This document shows, piece after piece, positions 41,062 to 42,119 of a stretch of DNA of 42,119 bases. The position numbers and the translations under genes were made by a program. The stretch is from Elusimicrobiota bacterium. GTDB lineage: Bacteria > Elusimicrobiota > Elusimicrobia > UBA1565 > UBA9628. The stretch is from positions 1 to 42,119 of the forward strand of contig DAIDHI010000098.1 in the NCBI GenBank assembly GCA_027452025.1. Reading direction: 5' to 3'. Under the pieces are notes generated by a model that saw nothing but the letters and a program-made list of their open reading frames with translations, did not search any database and was not told the DNA's origin. Positions within the stretch are counted from its first letter, which is position 1. Each line of letters begins with the position of its first letter.

Positions 41062-41974
41062 GCCGCTCGTCTCGATCGTCGTCCCTGTCTACAACGGCTC
41101 CAACTACCTCCGCGGAGCGATCAAAAGCGCGCTCGCCCAAACCTACCGCAGCGTCGAGATCATCGTCGTCGATGACGGCTCCGATGACGACGACAAGACG
41201 GGGGCCATCGCGCGCTCCTTCGGCGACCGTATCCGCTATTTCCGCCGCGAGCACGCCGGGATCGCCGCGACCCTGAATTTCGGCATCTCCCAAATGGCCG
41301 GCCGCTATTTCTCCTGGCTGTCCCACGACGACGAGTATTATCCGCAGAAGTTGTCCGGCCAGGTCGCTCTTTTGCAGCGCCTGGGCCGAGAGGCCGTGGT
41401 TTACGGCGATTACGATCTGATCACCGCCCGAGGCCGCGTGCTCTCGCGCGTGCGCAAGATCGCCTTGAAGCCCCGCCACCTGCGCTACCATCTTTGCACG
41501 GGCCGGCCCATCCACGGCTGCACGCTGCTCGTTCCAAAGCGCTATTTCGAGGAGTTCGGCCTATTCGACGAAGCCGTGCCGACGACGCAGGACACCGACT
41601 TATTCTTCAAATTCGCCTCGAAGCACGATTTCGAATACCTCCCCGCCCCTGTCGCCAAACTCCGCGTCCATCATAAGCAGGGGTCCGCGGCGCGGGCCCA
41701 CCACCTCGAATGCGACCGCATGGCTCTCGGCTTCCTGGCGCAGCTGGAGAGGGACAACACGCTGCCTCCTGCCGAGAAGGCCAAGCTGCTCCTCATGGTC
41801 GCCTGCCGGCTCAAGCGCAAACGGCTGCCGAAATCCTCGAAACTGGCCTATCGCATGTCGCGCGCCATCAAGCCGGCCGCCGCGAGCACGGCCCGCTACT
41901 GGGCCCACGTGCTGCTGGCCCCGGCGTTTTGGCTGCGCTACCGGGTGCTCGCCGTCGTCAGGCGCTTCGCTTAG
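41051..41974 (+). CDS. GT2 glycosyltransferase
   Basis: This 307-residue protein begins EPLVSIVVPVYNGSNYLRGA, has VEIIVVDDGSDDDDKT, AGRYFSWLSHDDEYYPQKLS and LFDEAVPTTQDTDLFFKFAS, so it is a GT-A inverting transferase. The last 60 residues are basic and hydrophobic (FWLRYRVLAVVRRFA), probably membrane-associated. ATG 41051 is chosen; an upstream in-frame extension overlaps wzm and is rejected. Very like the GT2 at 33125-33976. Confidence 0.9.
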   Translation: MSSEPLVSIVVPVYNGSNYLRGAIKSALAQTYRSVEIIVVDDGSDDDDKTGAIARSFGDRIRYFRREHAGIAATLNFGISQMAGRYFSWLSHDDEYYPQKLSGQVALLQRLGREAVVYGDYDLITARGRVLSRVRKIALKPRHLRYHLCTGRPIHGCTLLVPKRYFEEFGLFDEAVPTTQDTDLFFKFASKHDFEYLPAPVAKLRVHHKQGSAARAHHLECDRMALGFLAQLERDNTLPPAEKAKLLLMVACRLKRKRLPKSSKLAYRMSRAIKPAAASTARYWAHVLLAPAFWLRYRVLAVVRRFA

Positions 41975-42031
41975 GCCTCCGTGTCAACTCACTAAGAAAT
42001 GTTCCCGAGTAGGCCCTGGTCCGTTCGGTCA

Positions 42032-42119
42032 TTAGATTGATCGATTGATCGGCGTGCCCGGACGCAGATCCGCCGGCAGCCGTAGTCCGTTCATCTCGTT
42101 CCAAAGAAGCAGTCCCGTC
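42032..42119 (-). CDS. Possible C-terminal fragment of a protein cut by the window edge
   Basis: On the - strand a frame enters from the window end and stops at TAA (42032-42034), giving about 28 residues (LLLWNEMNGLRLPADLRPGT within it). Codon use looks coding-like but the stretch is too short to identify. The neighbouring non-coding sequence (41975-42031) includes TGTCAACTCACTAAGAAATG at 41982-42001, which resembles an insertion-sequence end; so a transposase is possible but unproved. Confidence 0.35.
   Translation of the reverse strand, partial: TGLLLWNEMNGLRLPADLRPGTPINRSI

Noticed and set aside
1..42119. tRNA, rRNA, riboswitch or CRISPR array
   Set aside because: Nearly all the DNA is coding. 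The few gaps were read and show no cloverleaf, no regularly spaced repeats and no known riboswitch core.

Overview
The window comes from a GC-rich bacterium. An ABC-transporter-dependent surface polysaccharide locus suggests a Gram-negative type envelope. The mix of genes (infC-rpmI-rplT-pheST-zapA, rarA, xseAB, NagX-like acyltransferase, DUF4139 protein, tlyA) is compatible with a high-GC environmental lineage such as Elusimicrobiota. That placement is an impression from protein content only; no rRNA or other decisive marker is present, and no tRNA, rRNA or CRISPR array was seen.

Region 1 (1-12.5 kb) is core and all on the + strand: a truncated unknown gene and a TSUP permease, then a promoter and the operon infC-rpmI-rplT-pheS-pheT-(small coiled coil)-zapA-rarA. 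After a 203-nt gap with a strong hairpin come xseA-xseB, a NagX-like membrane acyltransferase, a small exported protein and an RluA-type pseudouridine synthase. infC appears to start at ATC, the self-monitoring type of start known for IF3 genes.

Region 2 (12.5-21.1 kb) holds two small very basic proteins, a cluster of three hairpins, two exported proteins (one DUF4139/MuiA-like), then on the - strand trmO, an EamA permease and a divergent FolD-family gene that resembles monofunctional MTD1 dehydrogenases. tlyA, an exported DsrE-like protein, and a translationally coupled glycosyltransferase plus cytidylyltransferase-like pair follow.

Region 3 (21.1-26.6 kb) is accessory. It has two AAA_14/DUF4143 ATPases and a GHKL-ATPase/STAS-like pair. 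Each of the three units has its own promoter (good -35, exactly 17 nt, -10, start codon 4-6 nt later) and its own unrelated two-copy palindromic operator. An FAD oxidoreductase of the L-2-hydroxyglutarate oxidase type and a deleted, frameshifted copy of it flank the second ATPase.

Region 4 (26.6-42 kb) is a surface polysaccharide locus of visibly lower GC in its middle. A long - strand operon runs wzt, a double methyltransferase with a coiled-coil tail, a GT-C-like membrane protein, an acyltransferase, a GT2, a radical SAM/SPASM protein, a GT4, a CapE-CapF-CapG-like UDP-L-FucNAc module and a final GT4. wzm and a GT2 diverge on the + strand. The Wzt carries a C-terminal cargo-binding-type domain, and the neighbouring methyltransferase-coiled-coil protein is a candidate chain terminator and length ruler in the manner of WbdD.

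Across the window many first-in-operon genes have a -10-like hexamer ending 6 nt before the start codon and no Shine-Dalgarno sequence, which suggests widespread leaderless transcription. The strongest leads are this leaderless pattern, the three private-palindrome units, and the putative polysaccharide capping/ruler protein.
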